DNA of 64,000 nt from Clostridium estertheticum subsp. estertheticum (lineage in GTDB: Bacteria; Bacillota; Clostridia; Clostridiales; Clostridiaceae). The stretch spans positions 1,913,001-1,977,000 of the forward strand of contig NZ_CP015756.1 of the NCBI RefSeq assembly GCF_001877035.1. Reading direction: 5' to 3'. The position numbers and the translations under genes are program-made. Numbering within the stretch: the first letter of the stretch is position 1; every line of letters starts with the position of its first letter. The notes under the pieces were generated by a model that was not told where the DNA came from, made no database searches, and worked only from the letters and a program-made list of their open reading frames with translations. Below, piece after piece: positions 9,906 to 18,855 of the stretch.

Positions 9906-10576
9906 GCTTTTGTCACCGCCTTGTAACCAAGCCCGCGAACTGTAATAATTTCAAAATCAGGATTACATTTAAATCGGTCACGCAAACGATTTATGTGAAC
10001 ATCTACCGTGCGTTCATCCGTACCAGAGTTCATATCCCATATTTCATCCATCAAACTTCGCCTGGTAAAAATTTTATTTTGATAGGCCAACAATTTGTAT
10101 AATAACATGAATTCTTTATTGGGTAATTCTGTAGTATTATCATTTTGAAAAACGGTAAGCGCATCATAATTCAAAATAGTTTTTCCAACTGTAAGTTTAT
10201 GTTCATTTACGATTTTAGAGCGACGAAGTAGTGCTATAATTCGAAGAATCATCTCCTCCTCGTCAATAGGCTTAACCATATAATCATCTGTTCCTACAAT
10301 AAAACCTTCCTTTTTATCAGCATGCGTTTCTTTAGCTGTTACCATTAATATTGGTAGAGTGTTGTTACAGCTACGTAGAGTTTGGGTTAATTCATAACCA
10401 TTCATACGTGGCATCATAATATCGAGAACAATCAAATCAATATGATGATTATCCATTTTATCAAGCGCGTCTATGCCGTCACTAGCAAGAATAACTTCAT
10501 AACCATTTTGAAGCAATACCTCTTCCATTAATTTTCTTGTATTTTTATCATCCTCTACAACCAAGATTTGAAACAT
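9902..10576 (-). CDS. OmpR-family response regulator
   Basis: Receiver domain (about 1-115) with phosphorylation site Asp52 (LIVLDIMMP), acidic pocket residues E8, D9 and D10, and switch residues in LMVTAKE, followed by an OmpR/PhoB winged-helix DNA-binding domain (about 130-222) with the typical ERTVDVHINRLRDRF and VRGLGYKAV. 224 aa. Preceded by AAGGGGG. It is the first gene of the pair with the kinase. A direct repeat in the divergent promoter region (10651-10669) is a credible binding site, so it probably controls the ABC gene at 10723 and perhaps its own operon. Confidence 0.94.
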   Translation of the reverse strand: MFQILVVEDDKNTRKLMEEVLLQNGYEVILASDGIDALDKMDNHHIDLIVLDIMMPRMNGYELTQTLRSCNNTLPILMVTAKETHADKKEGFIVGTDDYMVKPIDEEEMILRIIALLRRSKIVNEHKLTVGKTILNYDALTVFQNDNTTELPNKEFMLLYKLLAYQNKIFTRRSLMDEIWDMNSGTDERTVDVHINRLRDRFKCNPDFEIITVRGLGYKAVTKA

Positions 10577-10650
10577 TTGAAAGCCCCCTTCTTATCCTTA
10601 CATTATGATAGTTTATCAATTTATTGTAAATAGGTTTTTTTGGATTTTTG

Positions 10651-10688
10651 ATTCAGTTTACATTCAGTTAATATTAGTAATATATAAT
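10651..10688 (+). promoter_or_regulatory. Promoter of the ABC fusion gene with a response-regulator-type direct repeat
   Basis: Two copies of ATTCAGTT begin at 10651 and 10662, an 11-bp period that places them on the same helix face, as for OmpR/PhoB-family regulators. TTTACA at 10657 with TATATA at 10681 (18-bp spacing) gives a plausible promoter that overlaps the repeat. RBS GAAAGGAG follows before ATG 10723. Control by the adjacent response regulator is inferred. Confidence 0.55.
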
Positions 10689-10722
10689 GAAAAGTATAAT
10701 ATAGAAGAAAGGAGTCTATTGA

Positions 10723-11958
10723 ATGCTGATTCTTAAAAATATTGTAAAAGAATACACAGCAGGAAATACAAGGATAAAAGCCTTAAAAGGTATAAATATT
10801 GACTTCAGAGAAAATGAATTAGTATCTATATTGGGACCGCCAAATTGTGGGAAAACAACTATGTTGAACATTATTTGCGGTCTTGATATATATACAAGTG
10901 GTAATTTATCTATAAATGGAAAATCCACAAAGGAATTTTCAAATGGAGAATGGGACGCCTTTCGCAATAATTCTATTGGTTTGATGCTCCAAAGCTATAA
11001 GCTGATTTCACATGAGACTGTACTTGCAAATGTCGAGCTTACTTTGAAACTTTCGGGTGAAGCGAAGTTTGAGCGCAGGGAAAGGGCAATTACAGTTCTA
11101 AAAAAAGTTGGTATTTGTAACAAGTTTAATAAAAAGCCAAATAAAATGTCCTATGGTGAGATTAAGCGTGTTACAATTGCAAGGGCCCTTGTAAACAATC
11201 CAGATGTTTTGATTGCAGATGAGCCAACGGAAACGCTTGACTTAGAAACAAGTATAAAAATCATGGAAATCTTAAAAGAAATTTCAACGGATAAACTGGT
11301 TATCATGGTTACCGATGACTTGGAGATTGCACAGAAGTATTCAACAAGAATTATAAAACTTTTTGACGGTAATGTAATTTATGATTCTAATCCCTATCAT
11401 GTGGTTGTAGAAAAGCCGACAAGAAATAAAAAAGGTAAAAAGACTTCTATGACTTTATTAACCGCTTTGTCCCTAAGTCTTAACAGTTTGATAAGCAAAA
11501 AAGGAAAGACTTTCATAACTTCATTTATTGCAAGCAGTGGTATTATAGGAATTGCACTTATTTTGTTGCTTTCAAGCGGTGCTACGACTTTCAGTATGAA
11601 AATTAGGTGTAAATTTATTGTATTTGCATTAATTTCACTTGTGGTATCTTTAATTAGTATTAGTACTAGCATATATATTTCTGTTTTGGGGAGGACTAAG
11701 GAGATAGGTGTATTACGTAGCATTGGTGTTTCGAGGAAAGATATTTTTCTTGTTTTTAATGCCGAAACACTTATTATTGGTTTTGTTTCCGATGTAATAG
11801 GTTTTTGCATTATATATGGTTTAGGGATTTTCAAATTGCCTGCGACTTCCTGGATGGTGATTGTTATAATCAGTATGGTAGTTCACCTTATGGCAGGCTT
11901 TATTCCTTCAATAATTGCAGCAAAGAAAGATTACTTTCTTGAGTTAAAAAATAGCTAA
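10723..11958 (+). CDS. Shortened, degenerate ABC ATPase-FtsX permease fusion
   Basis: Residues 1-225 are a MacB/LolD-type ATPase, and the C-terminal half is a remnant FtsX permease. Several key motifs are altered: Walker A is GPPNCGKTT, the signature is MSYGE instead of LSGGQ/E, and the switch histidine is replaced (MVTDDLE for VTHD). Walker B (VLIADEPTETLD) is intact. Family members of this fused type normally carry a first membrane helix, a large extracellular domain and three more helices (roughly 650-1100 aa). Here the first helix (IASSGIIGIALILLLSSG) runs almost directly into the last three (from residue 290), so the extracellular domain is missing. It is probably a decaying transporter subunit, or a regulatory relic, kept beside its two-component system. 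Confidence 0.75.
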   Translation: MLILKNIVKEYTAGNTRIKALKGINIDFRENELVSILGPPNCGKTTMLNIICGLDIYTSGNLSINGKSTKEFSNGEWDAFRNNSIGLMLQSYKLISHETVLANVELTLKLSGEAKFERRERAITVLKKVGICNKFNKKPNKMSYGEIKRVTIARALVNNPDVLIADEPTETLDLETSIKIMEILKEISTDKLVIMVTDDLEIAQKYSTRIIKLFDGNVIYDSNPYHVVVEKPTRNKKGKKTSMTLLTALSLSLNSLISKKGKTFITSFIASSGIIGIALILLLSSGATTFSMKIRCKFIVFALISLVVSLISISTSIYISVLGRTKEIGVLRSIGVSRKDIFLVFNAETLIIGFVSDVIGFCIIYGLGIFKLPATSWMVIVIISMVVHLMAGFIPSIIAAKKDYFLELKNS

Positions 11959-12028
11959 TTAATATAAAAATTATCGAGACCATAGGTATTTGAACGAAAA
12001 TATTTTATAATATAAAGGAGAGGAAATT

Positions 12029-13780
12029 ATGTCTAAAGTAATAGGTATTGATTTAGGTACAACAAATTCTTGTGTGGCTGTAATGGAAGGGGGGGAGGCT
12101 GTCATAATCCCTAATGCAGAGGGTGGTCGCACAACTCCATCCATAATTGCATTTTCTAAAACGGGTGAACGTTTAATAGGTGAGCCTGCAAAACATCAGA
12201 TAGTTACCAATCATGAGCGTACAATAAGTTCCATAAAGCGTGAAATGGGAAGTGACTACAGGGCTAATATTGATGGTAAGAAGTATTCACCACAAGAACT
12301 TTCTGCAATGATACTTCAAAAACTTAAAACTGATGCAGAAAGCTATCTGGGCGAAACTGTAAGTGATGCTGTAATTACAGTACCTGCATATTTCACAGAT
12401 GCACAAAGGCAAGCAACTAAAGATGCAGGTAAAATTGCTGGATTAAATGTACAACGAATCATTAACGAGCCAACAGCTGCCGCAGTTGCTTATGGTGTAG
12501 ATAAAGAAACACCTCAAAAAGTCATTGTGTACGATTTCGGAGGAGGCACATTTGATGTGTCTATTCTTGATATCAATAATGGAGTTATTGAAGTACTTGC
12601 TACTGCAGGAAATAATCGTTTAGGCGGTGATGATTTTGATAGCTGCGTGGTTGATTATCTTGCAGATGAATTTAAAAAGGAAAACCATTTTAATATTAAG
12701 AAAGACCCTACTGCTATGCAACGTGTAAAGGAAGCGGCAGAAATAGCAAAAGTTGAACTGAGCGGTATGACATCAACTGAGGTAAATCTTCCCTTTATCA
12801 CTTCAAATAAGTCAGGTCCAGTACATATGAATATTACATTAACAAGGGCAAAATTTGATGAACTTACAATGAAACTTGTGGAGGCCACAATGGATCCGAT
12901 GCATCAAGCAATGCGTGATTCTGGGCTCAGTATATCAGAAATCAGCAAGGTTTTACTTGTGGGAGGGTCTAGTCGTATTCCAGCAGTGCAAGCGAGCGTT
13001 AAAAAGTTTATAGGCAAAGAACCGTTTAAAGGTATTAATCCTGATGAATGTGTTGCTATGGGTGCTGCATTTCAAGGTGGAGTCCTTGTAGGTGTTGTAA
13101 AAGGCTTATTACTTTTGGATGTAACACCACTTTCTTTAGGGATCGAAACTATGGGAGGAGTTTTTTCAAGAATTATTGATCGTAACACAACTCTTCCAAT
13201 AAAAAGGAGCCAAGTTTTCACTACAAGCGGTAATTTTCAAACATCTGTTGAAATTCATGTTTTGCAGGGCGAACGTGAAATGGCATCTCATAATAAAACA
13301 TTAGGTAAATTTAAACTAAAAGGTATTCGCCGTGCATTAAGAGGAGTGCCACAAATTGAGGTATCATTTAGTATTGATGCAAATGGTATTGTAAATGTAT
13401 CTGCAAAAGATTTGGGAACTGGCAAAGAACAAAATATTAATATTACTGCTACTTCAAACCTTAGTCAGTCTGAAATTGATCAAGCTATTCTTGATGCAAA
13501 GCAGTTTTCTAGCGAGGATGCAAAAAATAAAGAAGAAGCCACAATAAAAGATCAGGCGGAACAGTTAATTTATAAGGCATCAGTAGTTATGAAAAAGCTT
13601 GATAAAAATGATAGCTTAGTGATAAAAGAATCTGTTAAAAACACCAAGAAAGCATTGAAGAGCAAAGATAAAACTCAAATGGTTGAAGCTGTAAATGAGT
13701 TATCCAAAGTGTTAGAAGAAATGGATCAGAAAGGTCCACATGATGATATTTCAGATACCACAAGTAATAATGAAAAATAA
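12029..13780 (+). CDS. Hsp70 chaperone, accessory DnaK homolog
   Basis: ATP-driven protein-folding chaperone. Actin-like ATPase domain (about 1-355) with phosphate loop [28 protein letters not shown] and [12 protein letters not shown], followed by the substrate-binding beta domain ([15 protein letters not shown]) and a shortened helical lid. 583 aa, slightly shorter than the housekeeping DnaK (about 610-620). It is not in a hrcA-grpE-dnaK-dnaJ operon and no CIRCE element is visible; instead it heads a cluster with a DUF5685 gene, a small J-protein and a zinc-ribbon membrane protein. It is therefore probably a second, specialised Hsp70. Whether the housekeeping copy lies elsewhere cannot be seen here. 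RBS AAAGGAGAGG precedes ATG 12029. Confidence 0.93.
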   Translation: MSKVIGIDLGTTNSCVAVMEGGEAVIIPNAEGGRTTPSIIAFSKTGERLIGEPAKHQIVTNHERTISSIKREMGSDYRANIDGKKYSPQELSAMILQKLKTDAESYLGETVSDAVITVPAYFTDAQRQATKDAGKIAGLNVQRIINEPTAAAVAYGVDKETPQKVIVYDFGGGTFDVSILDINNGVIEVLATAGNNRLGGDDFDSCVVDYLADEFKKENHFNIKKDPTAMQRVKEAAEIAKVELSGMTSTEVNLPFITSNKSGPVHMNITLTRAKFDELTMKLVEATMDPMHQAMRDSGLSISEISKVLLVGGSSRIPAVQASVKKFIGKEPFKGINPDECVAMGAAFQGGVLVGVVKGLLLLDVTPLSLGIETMGGVFSRIIDRNTTLPIKRSQVFTTSGNFQTSVEIHVLQGEREMASHNKTLGKFKLKGIRRALRGVPQIEVSFSIDANGIVNVSAKDLGTGKEQNINITATSNLSQSEIDQAILDAKQFSSEDAKNKEEATIKDQAEQLIYKASVVMKKLDKNDSLVIKESVKNTKKALKSKDKTQMVEAVNELSKVLEEMDQKGPHDDISDTTSNNEK

Positions 13781-13820
13781 AAGTTGTAGGTGAAGTATAT
13801 AAATAAGGCGGGTGAAGAGT

Positions 13821-14639
13821 ATGTTTGGTTATGTAGTGGTGAATGAGGATAAGTTAACAATTGAAGAAAAACAACAATATAGAGCATTTTATTGCGGATT
13901 ATGTAAGACACTAGGAACACGTCACGGAATAACAAGCCGTTTCACACTTACTTATGACATGACTTTTCTTGTTTTGTTTCTTTCAGCACTTTATAAGACT
14001 GATACACAAATGCAAACTGAGAGATGCATCATCCATCCTTTGAAGCCACATGAATATTGCCATAATGAAATAATAGGGTATGGTGCTGACATGAATGTTG
14101 TACTTGCCTATTACAAGTTTCTTGACGATTGGACAGATGATAAAAATATACTCTCACTAAGTGCGGCAAAACTGTTTGAACGTCAATATAAGCGTATTGA
14201 AAGGCAATATCCAAATCAATGCAAGGTAATTTGCAAGTGTCTTTGCGAGCTTTATGAATTAGAAAAATCAGGAGAGCTTAACCCTGATGTTCCTGCAAAA
14301 TGTTTTGGGGAACTAATGGGCGAAATTTTCGTTTTAAGGGAAGATGAATATGCGGATAAATTACGAACATTTGGAACATCACTTGGCAAATTTATTTATA
14401 TAATGGATGGTTGTATGGATTTAAAGTCTGATATAAAAAATGAGCGATATAATCCGATGATGATGTCATCATCTGAAGAATTTTATGATATTTTAAATCT
14501 GCTTATGGCTGACTGTATTGAAAATTATAAAAGGTTACCAATTGATCAAAATAAGGGATTAATTGAAAATATTCTATATTCAGGTGTCTGGTCAAAGTAT
14601 GAAGCAGAAAAAAACAAGACAAAAGGGGTGCACAAATAA
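13821..14639 (+). CDS. DUF5685 family protein
   Basis: Protein of unknown function, 272 aa. The N-terminal [20 protein letters not shown] and the motif [13 protein letters not shown] are the hallmark of the family as I recall it. It has several conserved cysteines (CGLCK, then Cys residues in [12 protein letters not shown]), is mostly alpha-helical, and has no clear signal peptide. ATG 13821 is preferred over GTG 13812 because GGTGA lies just before it. Its stop overlaps the start of the J-protein gene by one base (TAATG), so it is translationally coupled to it and lies between DnaK and the J-protein. This makes a role as a client, co-factor or membrane-linked adaptor of the accessory Hsp70 plausible, but that is inference. 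Confidence 0.75.
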   Translation: MFGYVVVNEDKLTIEEKQQYRAFYCGLCKTLGTRHGITSRFTLTYDMTFLVLFLSALYKTDTQMQTERCIIHPLKPHEYCHNEIIGYGADMNVVLAYYKFLDDWTDDKNILSLSAAKLFERQYKRIERQYPNQCKVICKCLCELYELEKSGELNPDVPAKCFGELMGEIFVLREDEYADKLRTFGTSLGKFIYIMDGCMDLKSDIKNERYNPMMMSSSEEFYDILNLLMADCIENYKRLPIDQNKGLIENILYSGVWSKYEAEKNKTKGVHK

Positions 14640-15304
14640 TGATATCAGATCCTTACGAAGTGCTTGGAGTTTCTTCAAATGATTCAAAAGAAGAAATTAC
14701 TAAAGCTTATCGCAAACTAGCGAAAAAATACCATCCAGACTTGAATCAAGGAGATGCTGATGCCACAAGAAAAATGAGTGAGATTAACGCTGCTTACGAA
14801 CAGATAAAAAGAGGGAAAACTACCCAAAACAGTAGCGGCGGAGATTACAGTGAGCAAAGTTCATACGGTAATAGGAACAGTTCTTATGGAGGAGAAGATC
14901 CATTTAGAGACTTCAACCCTTTTGAAGGATTTGGTTCTTTCAGTGGTGGTCAAAGGCAAAAACATGAATATTCCGAATTTGATTCGGTTGATAGCTATTT
15001 GAATGCAGGATACTTTAACGAAGCACTTAATGTTCTGGAGGCTATCACAACTAGGAATGCAAAGTGGTATTATTACAGCGCAATTGTAAATTCCGGTTTA
15101 GGCAACACAATTACAACACTAAATCACGCAAAAACAGCAGTGCAAATGGAACCAAACAATCTTGAATATCAAAGATTATTAAATCAAATACAAAATGGTG
15201 GTCGTGCGTATCAGCAGCAGAGTCAGGACTTTGGCATGCCAACAATAAGTTTAAATAGGATATGCTTAGGTCTTTGTTTAGCGAAACTGTTCTGTGGGTG
15301 CTGA
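14639..15304 (+). CDS. Small J-domain co-chaperone
   Basis: J-domain at about residues 3-60 ([20 protein letters not shown], with the HPD motif in KKYHPDLN that stimulates Hsp70 ATPase). A Ser/Gly/Phe-rich linker follows (about 65-110, including [14 protein letters not shown]), then a TPR-like helical region (about 118-180, [20 protein letters not shown]). The C-terminus is short, hydrophobic and cysteine-rich ([14 protein letters not shown]). It lacks the zinc-finger and C-terminal domains of DnaJ, so it is a class III J-protein, presumably partner of the DnaK two genes upstream. The cysteine-rich tail could be a membrane or metal anchor; this is unproven. Confidence 0.88.
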   Translation: MISDPYEVLGVSSNDSKEEITKAYRKLAKKYHPDLNQGDADATRKMSEINAAYEQIKRGKTTQNSSGGDYSEQSSYGNRNSSYGGEDPFRDFNPFEGFGSFSGGQRQKHEYSEFDSVDSYLNAGYFNEALNVLEAITTRNAKWYYYSAIVNSGLGNTITTLNHAKTAVQMEPNNLEYQRLLNQIQNGGRAYQQQSQDFGMPTISLNRICLGLCLAKLFCGC

Positions 15305-15334
15305 TGACGAAAATATTAATAAGGAGTGAATAGA

Positions 15335-15745
15335 ATGGGAAATTTTAAAAACAAGTTAGCACAATTTATGTATGGAAGATATGGTACAGATCAATTGTAC
15401 CTTGCTTTGATTGCTCTATATTTTGTTTTGATAGTTGCGAATGCTTTTATCAATTCTACTATTATAAGAGGAATTATGTTTGCTATTTTAATTTGGATTG
15501 TTTTTAGAGCATTGTCTCGAAATGTTTACAAAAGAAACATGGAAAATGAAAAATTTATGAAATTTTTTAAACCTATTAAATCAAAAGGGGCTTTTGAGAT
15601 TCGAAGAATTAAAGAGATTAAAACACATCGTTTTCGCAAATGTCCACATTGCAAGAAGATGCTTCGTTTGAAACGATTGAGGGGAAAACATACAGTAAAA
15701 TGTCCCAGTTGCAATAAGGAGTTTGAACTGCGAATTTTAGGGTAG
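15335..15745 (+). CDS. Two-helix membrane protein with C-terminal zinc ribbon
   Basis: 137 aa. Two adjacent hydrophobic helices at about 20-60 (YLALIALYFVLIVANAF and GIMFAILIWIVFRAL) are followed by a basic cytoplasmic tail containing a zinc ribbon, CPHCKKM...CPSCNKEF (CxxC-x18-CxxC). Start ATG 15335 follows AAGGAGTG; GTG 15326 lies inside that site. It is the last gene of the DnaK cassette, 30 bases after the J-protein gene. Zinc ribbons occur in several Hsp70/J-protein systems as substrate-binding modules, but no specific function can be assigned. Confidence 0.8.
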   Translation: MGNFKNKLAQFMYGRYGTDQLYLALIALYFVLIVANAFINSTIIRGIMFAILIWIVFRALSRNVYKRNMENEKFMKFFKPIKSKGAFEIRRIKEIKTHRFRKCPHCKKMLRLKRLRGKHTVKCPSCNKEFELRILG

Positions 15746-15898
15746 ATAAATTTAAGTTTAGTTACATATGATTAAGAAACTTATGGAAATGGGAATGAAT
15801 GAAGTGTCCATTATTAAAATTAAAAATGTTTTAAAATAATAAAAGATCGGTACCAATAGTGTAGTTTAAAAAGAAGGTTCTGTTAGATTAGATTGGAA

Positions 15899-15932
15899 CA
15901 AATAAAATGTTGCACAAAGGCATTTTATTTGT
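15899..15932. terminator. Convergent terminator hairpin
   Basis: Inverted repeat with arms CAAATAAAATG and CATTTTATTTG, lying between the converging zinc-ribbon gene and the amino-acid permease gene and overlapping the permease stop codon. It can serve both directions. Confidence 0.6.
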
Positions 15933-17301
15933 TTGCAGTCTTTTTTTTAATCATATAAGCAATATACAATATTATAACCCAAACTGGACACAAGTATAAT
16001 GCATATACAAAATCAGGTAAGAAAGCCATAAGTATTACAATCATAGCCATAAATGCTATGGAAATATAATTTGAATAAGGAAAGAACGGAAGCTTAAATT
16101 CAAGCTTTTCAACTTCGACTGGACCAATTTTATTTCTAAATTTAATTTGAGTAATCATAATCATTGTCCAGTTGAGTATTCCTGCGATAGTTGCAATTGA
16201 TATTAAATATAGAAATACCTTACCTGGTATTAGAAAATTTAATATAACTGCTATTGCTGTAAATAATGAGGAAACAAGTATTCCAACATAGGGAGTACCT
16301 CTTTTACTGACTTTTGCAAGTATTTTTGGGGCATTTCCTTGAAGTGCGAGACTGTAAAGCATACGACCATTACTGTATAGGCCACTGTTATAAGCTGAAA
16401 GTGCAGCCGTTAAAACTACAAAATTTAAGATTGTAGCAGCACCTGCTATACCCATTTTAGAAAAAATTAAAACGAATGGGCTGCCTTGTGTACCTACCAT
16501 GTTCCAAGGGTAAAGACACATCAAAATTAATAGTGCACCTACATAGAATATAAGTATTCTATATACAACCTGATTTATTGCCTTAGGTATAGTTATCGAT
16601 GGATTATCAGCCTCTCCAGCAGTGATGCCTATTAGTTCAACTCCACCAAAAGAAAATACAACAACTACTAGTGAAGTGAGAACACCCCAGATTCCATTTG
16701 GCATGAAACCGCCATGTGTCCAAAGATTACTGATGCCTGTAGCTATTCCATGATTTCCTATTCCAAATAACACAATAAATATACCAAAACCAATCATTAA
16801 AATGATTGCTACAACTTTAATAATTGTAAACCAGAATTCAATTTCACCATAAGCTTTAACACTAGCAATATTAATTAATGTAATTACTAATAAAAAGATA
16901 GCACTTGATATCCATATTGGTATGTTTGGGAACCAATAATTAACATAAATACCGACTACTGATAATTCTGCCATGCTGACAACTATATAATTAAACCAAT
17001 AGTTCCAGCCTGAAAAGAATCCTGGGAATTCCCCCCAATATTCATTCGCATAATAACTAAATGAACCAGATACAGGATTATGAACAGACATTTCTCCCAG
17101 GCCACGCATAATCAAGTAAATGATAATCCCACCAATAACATAAGCAAATGAAATTGCTGGTCCAGCCATTTTAATAGTAGTCCCAGACCCGTAGAAAAGT
17201 CCTGTTCCGATAGCACCTCCAAGTGCAATCATTTGGATATGTCGATTTTTTAAATTTCTATGTAGTTTGCTTCGATTTAACTCTTTATTTGTGGTACTCA
17301 T
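15925..17301 (-). CDS. APC-family amino-acid permease
   Basis: Proton-coupled amino-acid transporter, 458 aa with about 12 membrane helices. The N-terminal region RHIQMIALGGAIGTGLFYGS and the later GEMSVHNPVSGSFSYYANEY are signatures of the amino-acid transporter (AAT) branch, which includes the AnsP, GabP and D-serine/D-alanine/glycine permeases. The start is set at ATG 17301, nine bases after GAGGAGG on the minus strand; the longer reading from 17379 has no ribosome binding site. Monocistronic. The exact substrate cannot be read from sequence. Confidence 0.9.
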   Translation of the reverse strand: MSTTNKELNRSKLHRNLKNRHIQMIALGGAIGTGLFYGSGTTIKMAGPAISFAYVIGGIIIYLIMRGLGEMSVHNPVSGSFSYYANEYWGEFPGFFSGWNYWFNYIVVSMAELSVVGIYVNYWFPNIPIWISSAIFLLVITLINIASVKAYGEIEFWFTIIKVVAIILMIGFGIFIVLFGIGNHGIATGISNLWTHGGFMPNGIWGVLTSLVVVVFSFGGVELIGITAGEADNPSITIPKAINQVVYRILIFYVGALLILMCLYPWNMVGTQGSPFVLIFSKMGIAGAATILNFVVLTAALSAYNSGLYSNGRMLYSLALQGNAPKILAKVSKRGTPYVGILVSSLFTAIAVILNFLIPGKVFLYLISIATIAGILNWTMIMITQIKFRNKIGPVEVEKLEFKLPFFPYSNYISIAFMAMIVILMAFLPDFVYALYLCPVWVIILYIAYMIKKKTANK

Positions 17302-17500
17302 AACATATGTCCTCCTCAATAAATAAAGTTTATTTGGAAATACGCGTCCATTTATATATCTAAAATTCAGAGGAATCATTTTTTATTATAATTCAAAAAT
17401 AACTTTAGCCTCCGAAAAAAGTGTTTCCTAATGTCATAAACTATTTTACCACATATGGAGACGGTATATGGATATAGGTTTTATTATTATATATATATAA

Positions 17501-17560
17501 ATGCTCCCTTTAAAGTAAACAGATTTTTATTGTTTAATCTGTTTACTTTAAAGGGAGCAT
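17501..17560. repeat. Perfect 25-bp inverted repeat (strong hairpin)
   Basis: Arms of 25 bases (starting ATGCTCCCTTTAAAG, ending CTTTAAAGGGAGCAT) are perfectly complementary around a 10-base loop. It lies downstream of the wall-hydrolase gene on the minus strand and upstream of the permease. It may terminate the hydrolase transcript, but the arms are unusually long and no clean T run follows. Confidence 0.7.
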
Positions 17561-17622
17561 ATTACTGTCCACTCTAGGGGGTAGATTATGATTTAGTATA
17601 AAAAGAATTTTTATTTTATAGA

Positions 17623-18273
17623 CTACATAAATATCATATTACCAATTTTTATGGAACCTGATTTTTTAACGCCATTATTAAAAAACAATGCATTTTTTAT
17701 TGGATTAGTTCCATTAATTGCAGCAAGTGCAGCTTTAACATCGCTTGCAGGTGCAGGTCTTTTAATGTTGCCATTTTGTACACAGGTAAATTGATAAGAA
17801 CCGTTATATTTTTGATTAATTACAGCACTAATCGAATTGGGGAATTCGCTGCTCTTAACTCTATTCATAACTACTGCACCCACAGCAACTTGAGCAATAT
17901 ATGATTCTCCTCCTGCTTCTGCAGTTATTAATCTAGCTAGTAAGTTCAAATCGCTTGCTGTGTATTTTTTTGTGCTTGGTGCTGCAGCCTTTAAACTAGG
18001 TACAGTTTTTTTTACAGTAACGCTAGTTGTCCCTGAAACCTTGAGAACTTGTCCAGGAAAAATAGAATCATTCCATTTGTTATTATCTTTCCTTAGCGTA
18101 GTTAATGATTCCTTATATTTTTGTGCTATTTTAGATAAAGTATCTCCACTTTTCACAGTATAATTTCTAGTTGTCAAGGTAGCTGCAAATATATTTTGTG
18201 ATGAAATTATTGAAATACCAATTGTTAATGCTGATGCTAAAAAAATTGATTTGTGTTTTTTAAATTTAATCAT
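17623..18273 (-). CDS. Secreted LysM cell-wall hydrolase, SleB/CwlJ-type catalytic domain
   Basis: Exported peptidoglycan hydrolase, 216 aa. Signal peptide at 1-30 (FLASALTIGISIISSQNIFA), a LysM peptidoglycan-binding domain (about 35-80, YTVKSGDTLSKIAQKYK), a linker of about 25 residues, then a Hydrolase_2 domain (about 108-216) with LLARLITAEAGGESYIAQVA, VGAVVMNRV and FTCVQNG; the glutamate in TAEAGGE is the probable catalytic residue. The C-terminal IGNMIFM corresponds to the usual IGNHxFY end. This domain is found in cortex-lytic germination enzymes and vegetative hydrolases; the c-di-AMP riboswitch upstream argues for a wall-homeostasis role. Confidence 0.9.
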   Translation of the reverse strand: MIKFKKHKSIFLASALTIGISIISSQNIFAATLTTRNYTVKSGDTLSKIAQKYKESLTTLRKDNNKWNDSIFPGQVLKVSGTTSVTVKKTVPSLKAAAPSTKKYTASDLNLLARLITAEAGGESYIAQVAVGAVVMNRVKSSEFPNSISAVINQKYNGSYQFTCVQNGNIKRPAPASDVKAALAAINGTNPIKNALFFNNGVKKSGSIKIGNMIFM

Positions 18274-18281
18274 TATTCCTC

Positions 18282-18398
18282 CTAATGCCTTCCAGGTTAG
18301 TTGACGGGTTAGGGTAGAGGTACCCCACTTTGTGAATTAAGTTTCACCCCAAAATTAAATCCCCGGTACTTCTTTTAGAAGATTCGGCTACTCTGATA
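18282..18398 (-). promoter_or_regulatory. ydaO/yuaA-type c-di-AMP riboswitch
   Basis: Read on the minus strand, the leader contains the conserved blocks of the ydaO/yuaA motif in order: AGCCGAATC, ACCGGGGA, TTGGGGTGAA, GGGGTACCTCTACCC, AACCCGTCAACTAACCT and GGAAGGC, ending directly before the AGGAGG of the wall-hydrolase gene. This class binds cyclic di-AMP, usually turns expression off, and commonly precedes wall hydrolases. No separate terminator lies between aptamer and ribosome binding site, which suggests control at translation start (inference). Confidence 0.88.
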
Positions 18399-18426
18399 TA
18401 ATAATACAGCTCGTAAAAAATGTCAA
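18398..18426 (-). promoter_or_regulatory. Sigma-A promoter of the riboswitch/wall-hydrolase transcript
   Basis: On the minus strand a consensus -35 TTGACA (18426-18421) and -10 TATTAT (18403-18398) are separated by 17 bases. Transcription would start about 18390, just at the 5' edge of the riboswitch aptamer. Confidence 0.75.
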
Positions 18427-18803
18427 TTTGGGTTATTTAAAGATTTACACCGGATTTATGTAGAAAAAGTAAATAATATGTTTTCTCCTATCCTTACCAC
18501 AAGGGGGATTAAGTACTATTTGAAACCGTTATCATACACTATAAAACTTAAATATATGGGTAATCATTCAATAATTGTTAACATATTAAAAAGGAGCTAA
18601 AAATATTCTCCGATTGCTAACCTGCGGCTATTATTTTAATTTTTTTAATTTCGTAATACCTTTCTAATTGTTAGTAGTTATGGATTGAAGCTTATTTTAA
18701 TTATTTGTAATATCTTCTTATCAGTTAAATATTGTATTTTAACATTTAGTATTAACTAAATGTTAAGTGTGAACTTTTTGTAAAACTGAAATTACTAACG
18801 GAA
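18427..18803. other. Gene-free stretch with a 12-bp palindrome
   Basis: No convincing coding sequence is seen. The only clear structure is a perfect inverted repeat at 18739-18766 (arms TTAACATTTAGT and ACTAAATGTTAA, 4-base loop), which could be an operator or small RNA hairpin. The rest is plain AT-rich spacer. Confidence 0.5.
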
Positions 18804-18840
18804 ATAGAGCCCATGGATAAATATTATCCATGGGCTCTAT
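18804..18840. terminator. Perfect 17-bp hairpin terminator
   Basis: Arms ATAGAGCCCATGGATAA and TTATCCATGGGCTCTAT pair perfectly around a 3-base loop, 16 bases past the stop of the deacetylase gene on the minus strand. Most likely the terminator of that gene. Confidence 0.75.
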
Positions 18841-18855
18841 CTTTTATAGTATCAT

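Noticed and set aside
11397-11834. Minus-strand ORF of 145 codons within the ABC fusion gene
   Set aside because: Antisense shadow of a gene with clear ATPase and FtsX motifs; composition is unnatural and no RBS is present.
12029-13780. Housekeeping dnaK
   Set aside because: No hrcA, grpE or dnaJ context and no CIRCE element; better read as an accessory copy.
15770-15841. 23-codon ORF (MIKKLMEMGMNEVSII...) after the zinc-ribbon gene
   Set aside because: No ribosome binding site and lysine/isoleucine-rich composition expected by chance in AT-rich DNA.
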